From NCBI RefSeq assembly GCF_963855985.1, contig NC_087104.1, positions 4,712,001 to 4,776,000 on the forward strand: DNA of 64,000 bases, written 5' to 3'. The notes under the pieces are model-generated. The model searched no databases. It was given only the letters and a program-made list of their open reading frames with translations, and was not told the origin of the DNA. Source of the DNA: Ostrinia nubilalis (lineage: Eukaryota; Arthropoda; Insecta; Lepidoptera; Crambidae). Made by a program: the position numbers and the translations under genes. Below, one piece after another: positions 1-12,162 of the stretch. Numbering within the stretch: the first letter of the stretch is position 1; every line of letters begins with the position of its first letter.

Positions 1-35
1 GTCTGATAAAATAACCAATTATTTATTTATTTATG

Positions 36-508
36 ACTATCTTTTGCCCGCGGCTTCACCCGCGTGAAATTTAGTTTGTCACAGATCGTCATAAATTATA
101 GCCTATACAGGGTGTTAGGTAAATGGGTATATGAGCCGACACTAGCCCATGTTAACATGGGCATATAAATGGTATGGTGAAGTCAGAAATTTGATATCAT
201 CATTTTTTTTTTTAATTTTCATACAAAATAAATTTTATAAAATCCGATTTTTATGAAAATTAAAATAATTAAAATGAAGATATCAATTTTCTGACTTCAC
301 CATACCATTTATATGGCCATGTTAACATGGGCTAGTGTCAGCTCATATACCCTTTTACCTAACACCCTGTATATTATTCTGGGTTATAAACTATAATACT
401 GCAAAGTTTCATCAAAATCCGTTCAGTAGTTTTTGCGTGAAAGAGTAACAAACATGTTAGCATCCAGACATCCATACAAACTTTCGCATTTATAATATTA
501 GTAGGATA
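36..508 (-). mobile_element. Helitron-like (Lep1-type) non-autonomous repeat, interrupted
   Basis: On the minus strand it opens near 508 with a TACTAATATTATAAATGCG start and closes near 37 with a GCGGGCAAAAGATAGT end, close to the CTAG|T end of other copies in this window. This head and tail are a very common lepidopteran non-coding repeat, plausibly a Helitron derivative. The copy is split by the palindromic element at 108-369. No coding content is visible. Family assignment is from memory of such repeats and not from a search. Confidence 0.55.
108..369. mobile_element. CAGGGTG palindromic element A (262 bp), TA target site
   Basis: Inverted arms of about 92 bp (108-199 and 278-369) begin CAGGGTGTTAGGTAAA, and TA dinucleotides flank both sides (106-107 and 370-371). 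The short AT-rich centre is non-coding. The element sits inside the Helitron-like repeat at 36-508; removing it and one TA restores that repeat. Non-autonomous TIR element, probably of a TA-targeting (Tc1/mariner-type) superfamily. Confidence 0.8.
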
Positions 509-2058
509 GAAAAGTAGGACTGTTCATTTTTAATAAATATTTGGACTCTGTTTTATTACTTCTATTGTAATAATGAATCATAAATAATAGAAAGAAAGAA
601 ATAATGATTTGGCAACAATTTAAATCATCTCATCTTTAATTAGTTGTTTCCAAATATCTAGTAAATATTTCAAACCAAAAATGTAACTAAAATTAATAAA
701 AATAAACAAAATTGTGAATAGACTATTGAAACTTCGAACTATGTAGTTCCACCGTGTCCCATTTACGTTTTCCTAAATAAAACATTTGGGTATAAAATTT
801 TAAATTGAATATTCAAAAACGCTGTACAAAGTTTCATAGGAATAAGCATTATAATCGATGTCGTTTTATGATGAAAGCGCAGTTGTTGTTCTACTTTTTA
901 TTATTAGAATATCTGATCCGGCTGTTTAATGTTCATCAGAAGTAATTTGTAGACTAATGGTAAAAGATTTTCTCAAATCGGTCCAGTAGTTTTGGAGCTT
1001 ATTCAATACAAACAAACAATTCTCTTTATAATAATTATTAGTGTAGATAAAAGCATTAGCTCAGCTTTTGAACTCTTTCTTCCAATGTAGAAAAGATATT
1101 TGGCTACAAAGCAAAGGAACTATCCAAACAAAGTATTGCTTTATTTAGATAGGTAGTTCCTTTGTAGCATTACGATTTCAATTGTCGCGCACAATCGCGA
1201 ATATTCTAGGGATTCCTTCAACGAGCGATATCAACATTGTCTCTAGAATTTTCGTTTTCATTGTCCATGTAGTTTTTCATATTATTTCCGTTAAATTGAT
1301 TGATATTTTGACTTCGTAGATGCCAACTCTGCAACTTTAATTCATTTTCATTTCATTCTGCAATTTTTCAGTGACCATGTCTGTTACCTACCTTAGTATT
1401 TTATTCAAGGAATTTTCATACACGAATTATTTCTTTAAGCGTTCTCTGCCAAACAACTCTTAAACTCAATTATATAGAAATGATTTCGAAGCTAAATCTT
1501 ATCAGAATTATGTTTCTGATTGCTTCACATCCAAAGTTCCAAGTTGAGCAGTAAAAGTCGATTGTTTGTTTCTAACATCTTCAGCAAAATCGGTTCCCTT
1601 TATTTTATTGACTGGAAGAAAATAAGCGGTTACATGACACCTTGATGTCACGCACGACCAATGTAACACTTGTGAGACTAAAAGCTGTAACCAAGAGTTG
1701 TATTATGCATGCTTGGTTGATAATGTGAGATAGGTCTTTGAGGGAGACGACAGGGCTGCGACTTGTGTCTACGATGTCTTATTGTAGTACAGTATGTGAC
1801 ATCTTGTCTAGTGGTAATAGGAGTCAATTTGCTACAACAACGTCTGATGTGTCGACTATACTATGTTGTATTTTATTAAATGTCTCAGACATTTACAAAG
1901 AAACAATAATTTGAATGCCCTATTTTTCATACAAGGTGTTTGAAATGAGTTGACAAAAAGTAGGTACCTACCTATAACTTTTTGATTGACCTAGAAACGA
2001 GTAAAAGCCTTTGTTTTTTTTATTGTGTCTGAAGTTAAATAACATCCACGTTGATATA
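509..2058. other. Non-coding AT-rich stretch with weak repeat fragments
   Basis: No gene recognised. Around 935-1050 there is a fragment resembling the tail of common lepidopteran repeats (TCGGTCCAGTAGTTTTGGAG followed by a CAAACAAACAA run). A short inverted repeat (AAAGGAACTATC / GGTAGTTCCTTT) lies at about 1113-1160. Nothing else supports a function. Confidence 0.4.
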
Positions 2059-3162
2059 CAGTGTGAGTCACGTTAAAGTGTACATATGAAAATAGATGAA
2101 ACTAGACCTATTTTTATCGACAAAAAAGAGGTCAAAATTTTTTTGAGATTTTTTTTAATTTTTTTATAGAATTTTTTTTCTTCCAATTACTTATTGTAAA
2201 GAAAACGTAATAACTTTTAAACTAAGCGGTATATCCTGATAAAATAAAAACAGTAATAATGCTAAATAACAGGCGATGCTAAAAAAATACATAAAATACA
2301 CAAAAAATGCCAACAAATAATAAAAAACGATACTTTTTGAAAAAAATCTGCTTAAAAATTCGTGTTTTTTTGGATATTTGATAAATTTCTCCAAAAAATG
2401 CCCCTATAACAGGTGGTTTTTATTACTTTGTATTATTCTCTATCGTATTATCTTTGTAAAACCAAAAATCGCATGTCTTTATCCCTATCACAACATTTAC
2501 TATGATCGTTTGAACAAAGGCCTGCCACAACATTATACTCCGCTACAGGTAGAGACAATTTTAATTTTAACTAAAATGCTTATTTTACTTCGAAATCTTT
2601 TGTTTTTATTTGAAATCTAACTTGTCTTTATCAAAATTAAAAATCTAGAGCCATTTTCAGTTTCGTTATTAACGAAGCGTTGAATGGCGCGCCCGGAGAG
2701 GCTTAGTTCAAACGATCATTGCAAACGTTGTGATAGGGATAGAGACATGCAATTTTTGGTTTTACGAGGGTAATACGATAGAGAATAATACAAAATAATA
2801 AAAACCACCGGTTATAGGGGCATTTTTTGGAGAAATTTATCAAATAACCAAAAAAACACGAATTTAAAAGCAATTTTTTTTCAAAAAGTATCATTTTTTA
2901 TTATTTTTTGGCCTTTTTTGTGTATTTTATGTATTTTTTTAATATCGCCTGTTATTTAGCATTATTACTGTTTTTATTTTATCGGGATATACCGCTTAGT
3001 TTAAAAGTTATTACGTTTTCTTTTCAATAAGTAATTGGAAGAAAAAAAATTCTATAATTTTTTTTTTTAAAATCTCAAAAAATTTTTGACCTATTTTTTG
3101 TCGATAAAAATAGGTCTAGTTTCATCTATTTTCATATGTACACTTTAACGTGACTCACACTG
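2059..3162. mobile_element. CAGTGTG long palindromic element B (1104 bp), TA target site
   Basis: Two near-identical inverted arms of about 456 bp (2059-2515 and 2707-3162) start CAGTGTGAGTCACGTTAAAG and are flanked by TA. A loop of about 190 bp separates them. Small open frames in the two arms are mirror copies of each other, so they are a by-product of the palindrome and not genes. Non-autonomous foldback/TIR element related by its ends to the CAGGGTG set. Confidence 0.8.
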
Positions 3163-3746
3163 TATAAATGAGAAATTCATTACATTAACGTCGAAGTTAT
3201 TATTGATTGGGTAGCTTATTTGGATTTGGGAATAATTTGTAAATTATTATCGAAGTAGAATATTAATTGCGATATTTTACCGAAGTAGGACATTGATTTA
3301 TTGCCTAAAGTACCTAAGGATAAATTAGTTCTCTTTAGTTTTCTAGGAACATTTTGGTGAAAGTGCGTGAACCAGAGTCGTAAGGGCTAGACCATACCAT
3401 GCACCGCGAATACCATTGCTTTAAGGGGTCTATTCCACTTTGATCGCCTGGCTTTGATCACCCAGGTGATCAAAGTGGACTCCAAGTGACAATTTGGTGT
3501 CCTTTACCACCCATGGATAAGATGACCTGGGTGGTCAAAGTGGACATCAGTTATATTTATTATTATTTTATTTTTTCCTTTATAGGTGATCCAATTAAAT
3601 GAATCACACATCCTCTGAATAGTCACCTCGTATTTAGCTAACTAAACATTGCCTTACTAGAATGTAATTAAATAGGATGCAAAACAGCTCATCATAGGTC
3701 ACTTGTACACAAGGAATGACCAACTTTCGACACCTATTCTATACTA
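3163..3746. other. Non-coding, with a short inverted/direct repeat cluster
   Basis: No gene seen. At 3430-3548 the motif GGTGATCAAAGTGGAC and variants occur several times in both orientations (near 3436, 3467 and 3530), giving a small hairpin-like cluster that is probably MITE debris. Confidence 0.4.
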
Positions 3747-4124
3747 AGCCCAATTCACACTTCAATAAGTACAGTAGCGAGTTATGAAATCAGTCAGTTA
3801 CGTAAGTAATAAGTAGTAAGTTGGCGAGTGAGTAGTCATAAGTCGCAGTCTACAAAAGACAATGCTGGAAATTGCATACAGAATCTAGATTGCCATTTAT
3901 GGATGTACTAGACTCGCCCGTCTACATGAAGGCCAGTTAAATTGGCGGGGTGCGGGAGACGCGAGAGAGGGGGTTACTTCGCACTGGACTCGCCGAAAAA
4001 TAGGATCGCGATCTATTCAACTTAACTTAATCAACAACTTACTACTTAACTCGCTTTTGCGACCTAACTCGTCAATGAAGCAAGTTAACTCGCTACTGTA
4101 CTTATTGAAGTGTAAATCGGGCTT
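3747..4124. mobile_element. MITE-like palindromic element
   Basis: Terminal inverted repeats start AGCCCAATTCACACTTCAAT at the left and end with its imperfect complement (ATTGAAGTGTAAATCGGGCT) at the right. The arms continue for roughly 90 bp with interruptions through repeated AACTCGC/GCGAGTT motifs. The centre (about 3900-4010) is GC-richer and non-coding. No target duplication was resolved. Confidence 0.6.
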
Positions 4125-4939
4125 TAGAAACGAAAGTTTAGTAAGTGGGTCCCCAGTTTTTTGTACTAAGCCTTAGGTCAGTGGGCACTTTACAATTTAT
4201 TCCCCCTTTCCTCCATCGCCAAATAGGCGTAGACCGGTTCTCCACCCCTTGAATGGTAACGAAGAAATACTATACAAAGCAATTAGCTCTACGTTAATCA
4301 CGCGGACTGCAAGTGAAAGCTCTCAACTACGGTTTTCCTTATCACTACAACGTACATAGAAGGGGCATTGTTCTGTGCAGTATTTAGAAGCTATAAAAAG
4401 AAAAAGAAAGAAAATATTTTTATTTAGTCCAAATATCCTTAGACTACTGACAACATTACTTACATAGTTTAATTTGAACCAAAATGGCAGCCATCCAGCA
4501 CGTGTTATGCTCCAGGTCCTAACCTATAATAACATTTAGAGTATTTGTTATATGTACTTGGGATCGCGTCGGTAATATACCACTGCAGTCGCTCAGAATT
4601 CTATATGTTTTAAGATAGGTATTTATTTAGGAAAACTCTTACAAGAAAAGTTATTTAGTTTACAAATTATCTTGTTCATCAAAAAGATATTTTCTCAGGC
4701 AGGGTTCAAAAGAAACAACAGATTATAGCGATAAGTATGTCACGAAAAAACATTCGCTCTCAAGCATACATTGAGATTTTTTTATGGCTTCGTGTGGTGT
4801 GTAACATAACCAGTATTTACATTATAAGCCTTTGTTCAAATAATGAAAATAATGAATTTCCCGGGCTTCTGTTGCTAATATAAAAACATTAGTTACCAAG
4901 AAGAAAGCTACACGTGTAGAAATAAATCATGTTACTATG
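4125..4939. other. No recognisable feature
   Basis: AT-rich sequence with no convincing ORF, repeat family or RNA gene visible by eye. Confidence 0.4.
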
Positions 4940-5190
4940 TAAAAATCGGCGATCGGCTATTTTGCAACTTCATACGTTCGGACGCGGTATATGAATCAAG
5001 CGTTTTAGCGACTCTATCGATGCAGCATCGCGATTCCGCGACTTGATGCGTTTGGACGCGGTAATGGAATCGCGCGTTTAAACGACTGCCGCTGCATCGA
5101 TCTTCCGAAAAGCACGAAAAGCTACTCAATCGCCGCGTTTAGCGTTTTAAGTGTGCGATGCTTCTAAAAATCGGCTAAATCACCGATGAT
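4940..5190. repeat. Imperfect inverted-repeat block, probable decayed MITE
   Basis: The ends AAAATCGGCGATCGGCTATT and AAAAATCGGCTAAATCACCG are imperfect inverted counterparts. The interior holds repeated GCGTTT/GGACGCGGTA motifs and is GC-richer than its surroundings. Open frames across it show no family features. Confidence 0.35.
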
Positions 5191-5573
5191 AAAAGTAGCA
5201 AGTGTACCTACCTACTCTTGATGATTGCGAAACTTTGTGTTTTCGCAGACATAAGATAGCCGTTGCTTTGTGGTTAAGGAAGCGGGTGAAAGTCGCATTA
5301 CCTTTTAATTTCACGTTGAGTAAATGTTTATAAAAAAAAATAAGAAACGAAAATTCTGACACGGCATCGAAAAATGTATTTTTCCCTTTTCCTAAATAAA
5401 TAAGGTGGATTCTTTCACTTTCCAAGGTTTGTTATTTTAGGCCCCTCTGGCCGACGTGTCAGTAGCTGTTTATCTTTAGAATCGCTGCCTGAATAATGAG
5501 AATGTTAATTCGTGTCCTGATTTTATAACCATCAGATAAATTGAAACTTTATTAACTGACTAACTTAAACTAA

Positions 5574-5681
5574 GGCTGGGTTGCACCATATTACCTTTAA
5601 CTTTAAATAACGTCAAACTCTTTACAAAAAACACCGGTTATGGTTATAGTGACGGTTAAAATATGGTGGTGTAACTCAACT
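5574..5681. mobile_element. GGCTGRGTTGCACCA MITE, copy 1
   Basis: Starts GGCTGGGTTGCACCATATTA and carries the family's internal AACACCGGTTATGG core. The right end is diverged (GGTGTAACTCAACT). Left flank TAA, right flank TTA. Other copies in the window have matching 3-bp TTA or TAA duplications, as expected for PIF/Harbinger-type elements. Confidence 0.7.
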
Positions 5682-5720
5682 TTAGGTACCTACTTAATGT
5701 TTTTTAAATTGTTTATCTAT

Positions 5721-5849
5721 GATTCGGCCGAACCAACGCGGTCACACGCGATCAGGCGGCGTGCAGCGATGGCGATCAATGCATTTAAGTCTGGTCGCCA
5801 TCGCTGCACGCCGGCTGATCGCGTGTGATCACGTTGGTTTGGCCGAACC
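5721..5849. mobile_element. Short GC-rich hairpin MITE (129 bp)
   Basis: Nearly the whole element is one palindrome: arms of about 57 bp run inward from GATTCGGCCGAACCAACGCG and AAGGTTCGGCCAAACCAACG (the right arm read on the other strand), with only about 15 bases of loop near 5778-5792. The open frame crossing it is a by-product. Confidence 0.65.
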
Positions 5850-6107
5850 TTAAAGGAATTGCTCGAAATCTTATCATTAAAAATAACATACTCTTAATAT
5901 TATTGTCTTTAAATAGTACCTTCCGAAGGTACGCCTCATTTTAAATAACAATGAATAGTGCAGGTGTTTTGCAAGAAAATATTATGCTTATCTTTTTCCA
6001 TTAAAACAGGGTTTCTAGGAATTCCGAGAAAAAGTAACTAGAAAATTATTGCAGCTCGTCTCTTCATACCTAGTCTTCTATCTTTAAATAGTTTATTTAA
6101 TAGGGTG
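5850..6107. other. No recognisable feature
   Basis: AT-rich, non-coding as far as can be seen. Confidence 0.35.
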
Positions 6108-6345
6108 CTTATTAAAAACTAGCGGCCGCCCGCAACTTCGTACGCGTGCGTGGATTCCGTTTTACCCCCTTCATCTATCTTACGCGGTTTAGATTTTTTC
6201 AAACAAATGTTTTTTCCCGCTAACTCCCGTTCCCGTGGGAATTTTGCAATATCCTGTTGTAACTAAGCTTTTTAAGTTTAGGCCGGATACGACCGTAAAA
6301 AGCCAAACATGTCCGGCTAAAGCCGGACACCTGGCAACCCTAAAC
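6108..6345 (-). mobile_element. Helitron-like repeat 3' end plus a hAT-type TIR remnant
   Basis: Read on the minus strand, the segment 6108-6270 ends CGAAGTTGCGGGCGGCCGCTAGT, the CTAG|T terminus seen in other Helitron-like copies here. Next to it, 6280-6345 carries CCGGACACCTGGCAACCCTA, matching the TIR of the hAT-type mini-element at 23854-23927. No intact element remains. Confidence 0.45.
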
Positions 6346-8099
6346 CCGTTACATTACATGGATTAGATGTTGTTGTTTGGTTCAAAATACCCCAAATGAA
6401 CCCATTTCCTTATTGTGTACTGACCTTTATCTGCCAAATGTTGACCTAACTTTAGGCTCTTTCCTTTTTTATCGTGTTTACAACGTAAAAATCCATTGCA
6501 TTAATCTTTTAGTTTTAAAAGCTGTCTTAGCTTAAAGGCAGATTTGAAAGGTTTTACGTAGTCAAGCAAGTTTTATGATGAATTGCTTTGGAACCTTTTT
6601 CTTTCCCTGCCACACTGGCGCCAGGTTACATTAAGGATTTACCTATAATATTGTACTAGATGTGTGTTACGTACGCGTATAATTCGATTTCTAAACAATC
6701 GCCCAGTTTACCCAGGCCTTTAATTTATATTACACTGCCTATGGAGAAATACTGGTTACTCCCAAGATGTTCATGACTGGTTATTCATGAAAGTAAAATT
6801 TATTACCTTTCAATGTGCTAGTATATTCGCAAAATTTGATAACCCTGTCAGGGTATATTTTTGGGTCAAATAAAGCTCCTTAATTTTGACCCTAGCAGCT
6901 GTACCATACCTAAGCTACATTGCCCTGAAAAGGGCATATACTCGTATACCTGCATAATTTTGAATTAACGAAAGCACCTAAGAAAATAGTTAATAGTAAT
7001 AGTATGCACCCGCAACGCCTACACACAATGGGAACAATTGCACAATTTTAATTGAACTCGAGATCTCTAGTCTCTAGAATCCAACTATGACCACGTTTCA
7101 GAACTTTCTGTTTACTAAATTGAAATCAACCGTTTATAAAGATATTTTTCCAATATCATACTGTATACCTTCTAAAGTAAACGGGGCTTTGTCGCTCTAC
7201 TCGCCCAAACAACGAGTTATTCAGACCTTTTAACTAGATTTGTTTTCGGCACAATACCTACAAACAAAGCTTTTACACGTCGATGATTAACAAACACCCT
7301 TAATGACATGAGAGTGTTACAAATTAAATTTGCCGAAAATCATATTATTATTTTACTAGAACGTAAGAAAAAATCGTAGATGTAAAAGAAAGTCCAGACT
7401 GTAATAGACAACGTGTGCTACCTTAAAGACAATTAAAAGGCAGCCAGTCTGCTTGTGACCAGGGCTGCAGCATAGCAGCCGAAACGTCAAGCCGTAAGTA
7501 CATTAATGTAACTCATTAATAAACGTCGCGTTAAGACCCGTGTCTTACTATTTTAGTTAAAAGACAGTTTGCATTAATTTGTACGCACCCTAAAGGACGG
7601 AAGAAATTCTCATTCTCTGGCGATAAACAAATCAGGAATGAAATAGGAAAGCAGATTTTTAACGGACTCTTAATAAAGGAAATCAAATAAAGGGCGTTTG
7701 CTACGATGCCCGGAAACTAGGTCAAAAGTCCAGCAATCAGAGTTTAATCAAAATTAATACGAAAACTGAGAACGCTTAAAACGAAAACGTTTATTTTGAT
7801 TTTATAACATCAAAATAGAATTACTTAAATGCTTACCTGAGTAGGTAAGTGAGTACTTAGCTGATTTTATGTTTGTAATAGTAATAGAAAGTTAATAAAT
7901 AAAGAGAAAATCAATAAAACGGTTGCCCCCGACAACATTGGGAGTATAATCTACTTGGAAACTATTGCTATGCCGTTTTCTATTTAAAAATAAGAAACTT
8001 TGAGCTAAAATTAATTGAACAAGCATGGTATATAGGTAGTTTTAAAATAGAAACAGTTTTCCAGCCAAAATGTTGTATAGCATTACAAGTTACATTTCT
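6346..8099. other. Non-coding stretch with one old repeat fragment
   Basis: No gene recognised. At about 7440-7555 the text GGCTGCAGCATAGCAGCCGA and a following ATTAATAAACGTCGCGTTAA resembles a repeat tail common in Lepidoptera, probably retrotransposon-derived. The rest is AT-rich without detectable structure. Confidence 0.4.
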
Positions 8100-8345
8100 T
8101 AGTGCCTTTTTCCCTTGATGCGGACTTCGGCACGCTTGCGGATTTAACATGCGGGCTGCCCGCATTTTATTATTTCATACATATTTTTCCTATTACGCGG
8201 GCTACACGCACGCGGAACGCTGATTGGCTGTGGGCACACAATACGAAATCTTTGTCCTGCTGCGTGAAACCAGCAGCGTGATTTTACATGTACATGGAAG
8301 AACCGCACGCGTGCTGAAATCCGTATCACGGGTAAAAGGCACTTA
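8100..8345. mobile_element. MITE with TAAGTGCCTTTTACCC-type ends
   Basis: The left end AGTGCCTTTTTCCCTTGATG pairs with the right end ATCACGGGTAAAAGGCACT. A second fragment with the same end (AATCCGCATCACAGGAAAAA then GGCACTTTT) lies near 37480-37510, which supports a repeat family. Non-coding interior. Confidence 0.55.
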
Positions 8346-8868
8346 GAACTCTTTCAATTAGACGTTTTAACAGGCCTGTACATACATATCCGCGAGTTTA
8401 CATCGAAAACAAAACAAGCACGATGGCACCCTACAGGATTACTATTCGACAAGGCCTCACATACGAGCGAGCATTGACTCACGCACGCGTATTCTTGTGT
8501 ATGATGGGAAAAAATAAAGAAAATAGTGAATAGTATAAGAAAATAACGACGGACGTTCTGCTGTAAACGTCTGGTTTACCTGGTCATGTTATACGACCTC
8601 TTATCTTGTCACTCTGAAGTTCACTAGAATTTTGTCTCTAAGTAATCGGTTTATTTTTCAAACAAATACCTACCTTCTCAGCGTTGAACAGGTGAGTGCC
8701 ACTTGAAGTCTAGACTCTACAAAAAATACTTTATCGATTCGAATTCGTGTAGGTACCTTTCGCTGTTCTACGAAAGGTAATACTTACTCGTAGTTGTAAT
8801 AATATCTTGTAACATTTTACCTTTGAATTTTAGTCTAAGTTCGACAGTACAAATCATTATACGTACCT

Positions 8869-9065
8869 ATAGATCATTTCATCCACGAAGACGCGCCCCA
8901 CCAATTTTTGGTCGAGGGAAGCGCGGGGTGCGGGGAGTTTGATCCGAGCAATCCGAGCGTCATTATTATAGGGTGCGTGTGCACTCATGGATTCAGAGTG
9001 TACCGATAACGCTCAAACATTAGCCGAAAAATGGTGGGGCGCGTCTTCGTGGATGAAACGATCTA
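8869..9065. mobile_element. Palindromic MITE, ATAGATC-TTTCATCCACG ends
   Basis: Arms of about 35 bp or more run inward from ATAGATCATTTCATCCACGA and the complement of CGTGGATGAAACGATCTAT, continuing through AGACGCGCCCCACCA. The centre is non-coding. Confidence 0.65.
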
Positions 9066-10044
9066 TACCTACTTTAATAGTTTCGGAAAAAAATGTATGA
9101 GTGAAATCAAATAACTCATTATCTCCGAAAATACATAGAGTAATAATGGCGGAACTTCTATTATTACGGAAGTGGTTAGTCAATCAAAGTACAGTGGCCA
9201 ACTCTTCAAACTATTTTGTTGTAAAATCGCACCTATGGCAACTACGTAAGGTGCTAAGCTGAGCTTATATACCGTCGTGTGTACATAGAAGAATAGTTTC
9301 ATGTAACTTTAGTAACATTATAGGAAATCGATTACCGCGAGCCGCCAGCGATTAGAGCGAATTACCAGGTATTCGCGGTATTTGTCCAACATACAAATAC
9401 AGTTTTGAACACTATATTAAAATACCACTTTATTAAGAAAACATGTATTTTTTTCTTATAAGCACTATTAATACTAAAAATACAAAAAGTAGTAGGTATT
9501 TTACTTTTCACGTACTTAGGTGTTAACTTCTAAAATCCCTAGATTTGTTTTATCAAAAATTGTAGTAATGAAACCTTATAAAAAATTGCCTCAACCTGTA
9601 TAGCATAATTATCTAATTATCTTCATTCAACGTGACATTAATTATGTTTCCCTGAAAGCTCATTTTTCTTTTTCGATGGGTAAAAAAAAATATTTGTTCG
9701 AGGAAAAAGATAAATTACCGTGTTATTACGTTTTCTTCTTATTAAGGACTCATTTATTATGCTATGCCGTGGTTCGTATGTGATTTAGCTTCCCTTTATG
9801 GCTTCTTAAGAGGCCAATTTATTATATTCCTGTGTCGATTCTCTCGTAAACTTCAAGCATTGAGTTAAATTTACTGGTGTTGCCAAACAAAGCAAAGACT
9901 TCGCTCCCGTTGTGAGTAAAATCTAAGCAAATCATTCGCACATGCTCTACACTACTTTACTCGTACTCGAACGTACGAACTCACTCTTTTTGAAAAGGGT
10001 GAAGGATTCCTTCTTCCTTTCCATCCAACCCATACTTATAGGTA
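9066..10044. other. No recognisable feature
   Basis: AT-rich non-coding sequence. A small hairpin-like GC patch (ACCGCGAGCCGCCAGCGATT ... TATTCGCGGTA) lies near 9333-9381. Nothing else is supportable. Confidence 0.35.
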
Positions 10045-10256
10045 TAGTCTGGTCGCTGAGCACGTAGAATTTTGTCCATTGACCCCAAGCTACCCATCCT
10101 TATCGCTAGCACGTAATTATATTGCTGTCGCGACTGTGCCACGGGCGCCCGCAGTGCAAACTGCGAGCGCAACAGCAACATAATTACTCGCGAGCAATAA
10201 GGATGGGTAGCTTGGGGTCATTGGACAAAATTCTACGTGCTCAGAGACCGGGCTTT
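10045..10256. mobile_element. GAGCACGTAGAATTTTGTCC palindromic MITE, copy 1
   Basis: The left arm from 10045 (GTCTGGTCGCTGAGCACGTA) is mirrored by the right arm ending near 10256. Both carry CACGTAGAATTTTGTCC and AAGCTACCCATCCTTAT over roughly 80 bp per arm. A second copy is at 23003-23154. Open frames across it on both strands are artefacts of the palindrome. Confidence 0.75.
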
Positions 10257-10370
10257 ACCAGCTACTGCTCCAGTGCAAACTGTGCAAATGTGAGCTTTCG
10301 CTCACTGGTCATAAGCTCACTTGTCAAGGACGCAGTCATAGGCTCTGTCATTTCAGTTTACGTAATTTAC

Positions 10371-10505
10371 GTTACGCCCACTAGGTGGACCGACGATCTG
10401 GTGAATGTAGCAATCTGGGCAGCGCAGGACCAGTCTTAGAAATCCTTGAGTGAGGCGTTTGTCCAGCAGTGGATGTCATTCGGCTGAAACGAACGAACGA
10501 TTGAA
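10371..10505 (+). mobile_element. Non-LTR retrotransposon 3' tail (fragment)
   Basis: Encodes a degraded version of the C-terminus shared by lepidopteran endonuclease-reverse transcriptase elements (RWTDDLVNVA, then AAQDQS), followed by the conserved GGCGTTTGTCCAGCAGTGGA stretch and a GAACGAACGAACGA tail. 5' truncated, as usual for LINE insertions. Confidence 0.7.
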
Positions 10506-11807
10506 CAGTTTACGTAATAAGTCAATAAAAATACTAACAAATGGAAATGGAAGGATCATTTTCCATTGCCGTTTAGCGTCAAATATGCGTACTGACATAT
10601 ACGCGAGTGACGATAATGCGTCCTCCCCGCCATTAGGCGGCGCGTCAATTTACACGGTCACGTGAGCACAAACAAAGACAAATTGCTTTGTATGGGACTC
10701 GCTGTGATCAAAATAAAGGAATAAAGGAAGACAAATCATATTTTGTTTATAGAGTTGACTGACAATAAATAAATAAATAAATAATCTTTGGACAATTTCA
10801 CACAGCGCCAGCTAGCCCCAAAGTAAGCAACTTAATGCTTGTGTTATGGGTGCTAGCTTAACAATACATCAGAAAACTTACCTAACCCCCTTACTAATAA
10901 AAATTACATGTTCGTTGAACAGTGTTTTAAAGTGGTGTTCGTTTTGGTATGGGAATTTCATTTTGAAACAGTGTTCAATACAAGCGTGTAACTTTTTTAA
11001 AAGTAAATGGTAAAGTGTTTTTAGAAAAATCGTAGGTACCTACTTATTTACCCCTTTAAAAAATGTTTGCACATTTTCCTACTTACTATCCGTTCGCGAT
11101 AAGTTTGCCGCTGGCTATATGACGTCACTCGAAGGAAAGCGTCTATAACTTTAGCAAACTATGTTGAAAATATTTTATAAAAATTGTGTATTTGCGTAAA
11201 AAAAACTCAATTACGTTTAATCACTAATTATTTGCGTTTAATCGCGGTTGGAGGAGGGGACACGGACCGGCAAGCTTAGCGCGAACGGGTAGTACTTGCC
11301 ATCTCTTCTACAAAAGTACTTAGTTACTATAATAATAGATAATGAGGTAAGCTATCATTGATTCGATCTTACATAATTAACAAAATTAAACCGACAATGT
11401 CAACAATTTCTCTTATTTCTTTACAGTATTAACTTGATCTGCCGTCGTCCATACAACAACAAAGAAACAAGAATGAAATAAAGTGCTTAAAGTTTCATAA
11501 TCAGCGTGGGAAAGCGCTTCACCCAACTGAACAGGTGCCGATCTTTGCTGAGAAGTTCATCAATATTCAGGAATGAAAACTTCGCCAAAGTCGAAAAGTT
11601 TTGCCATCAATTCGATCAAGTATTCGTTATGACTCCGATTATCCGCATTATCGCCTATGCATAGCCAAATTATCCCAAAAGTTCTTAGCCGAAATGGGCA
11701 AATATACGCGTAATTGAAATAATGCAAAAGTCAAACTCTGTAGAATGAAATGATTGAGCTTATGAGTATTTCTTATCCACAACGAGGAAGCTCTTGGCTT
11801 AAAACGC
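10506..11807. other. Non-coding stretch
   Basis: No gene recognised. A short AATA microsatellite lies near 10766-10785. Otherwise AT-rich with a few GC patches and no clear family. Confidence 0.35.
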
Positions 11808-12143
11808 CGTGTTCACAAACATTACTGTGGGATAGATGTTTATCCACAATAAGGAAGCTAGATGTTAGTGCTTCCTTCCGAGCGGGCGTTGTGCTCGGGG
11901 ACCAAGGTTCGATTTACACCGCGATGCAGGATTGTACGCGCGGTGGTGTGTGCCATAGTGAGGTTGTAACAGCGCCATCTGTTGGTCACTAGTTTGTAGT
12001 GGCGTCGCCACAATTACTATGAGGACTCACAGTGCGCGTAGACGCACAGGGTGACACACGAACCAATCACAAAGCTCTATTCAATGCTGTGCGTTTGATT
12101 TGCTGCTTCACTTAAGCAAGCATCGTTTGTGAATACGGGCGTA
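11808..12143. mobile_element. CCCGTATTCACAAAC MITE, copy 1 (expanded)
   Basis: The right part (12010-12143) matches the family text in inverted orientation: GACTCACAGTGCGCG, ACACACGAACCAATCAC, CTGCTTCACTTAAGCAAGCA, TGTGAATACGGGCGT. The left terminus is TTCACAAACATTACTGTGG at 11811. About 180 bp of unrelated sequence sits between the left end and the conserved core, so this copy carries an insertion or is a fusion of fragments. Confidence 0.6.
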
Positions 12144-12162
12144 TAGATCGCCTGTAAGGTAA

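Noticed and set aside
2059..3162. The two small ORFs with signal-like hydrophobic stretches in palindrome B
   Set aside because: They are mirror images of the same palindromic arm, so their presence follows from the inverted repeat and not from coding selection.
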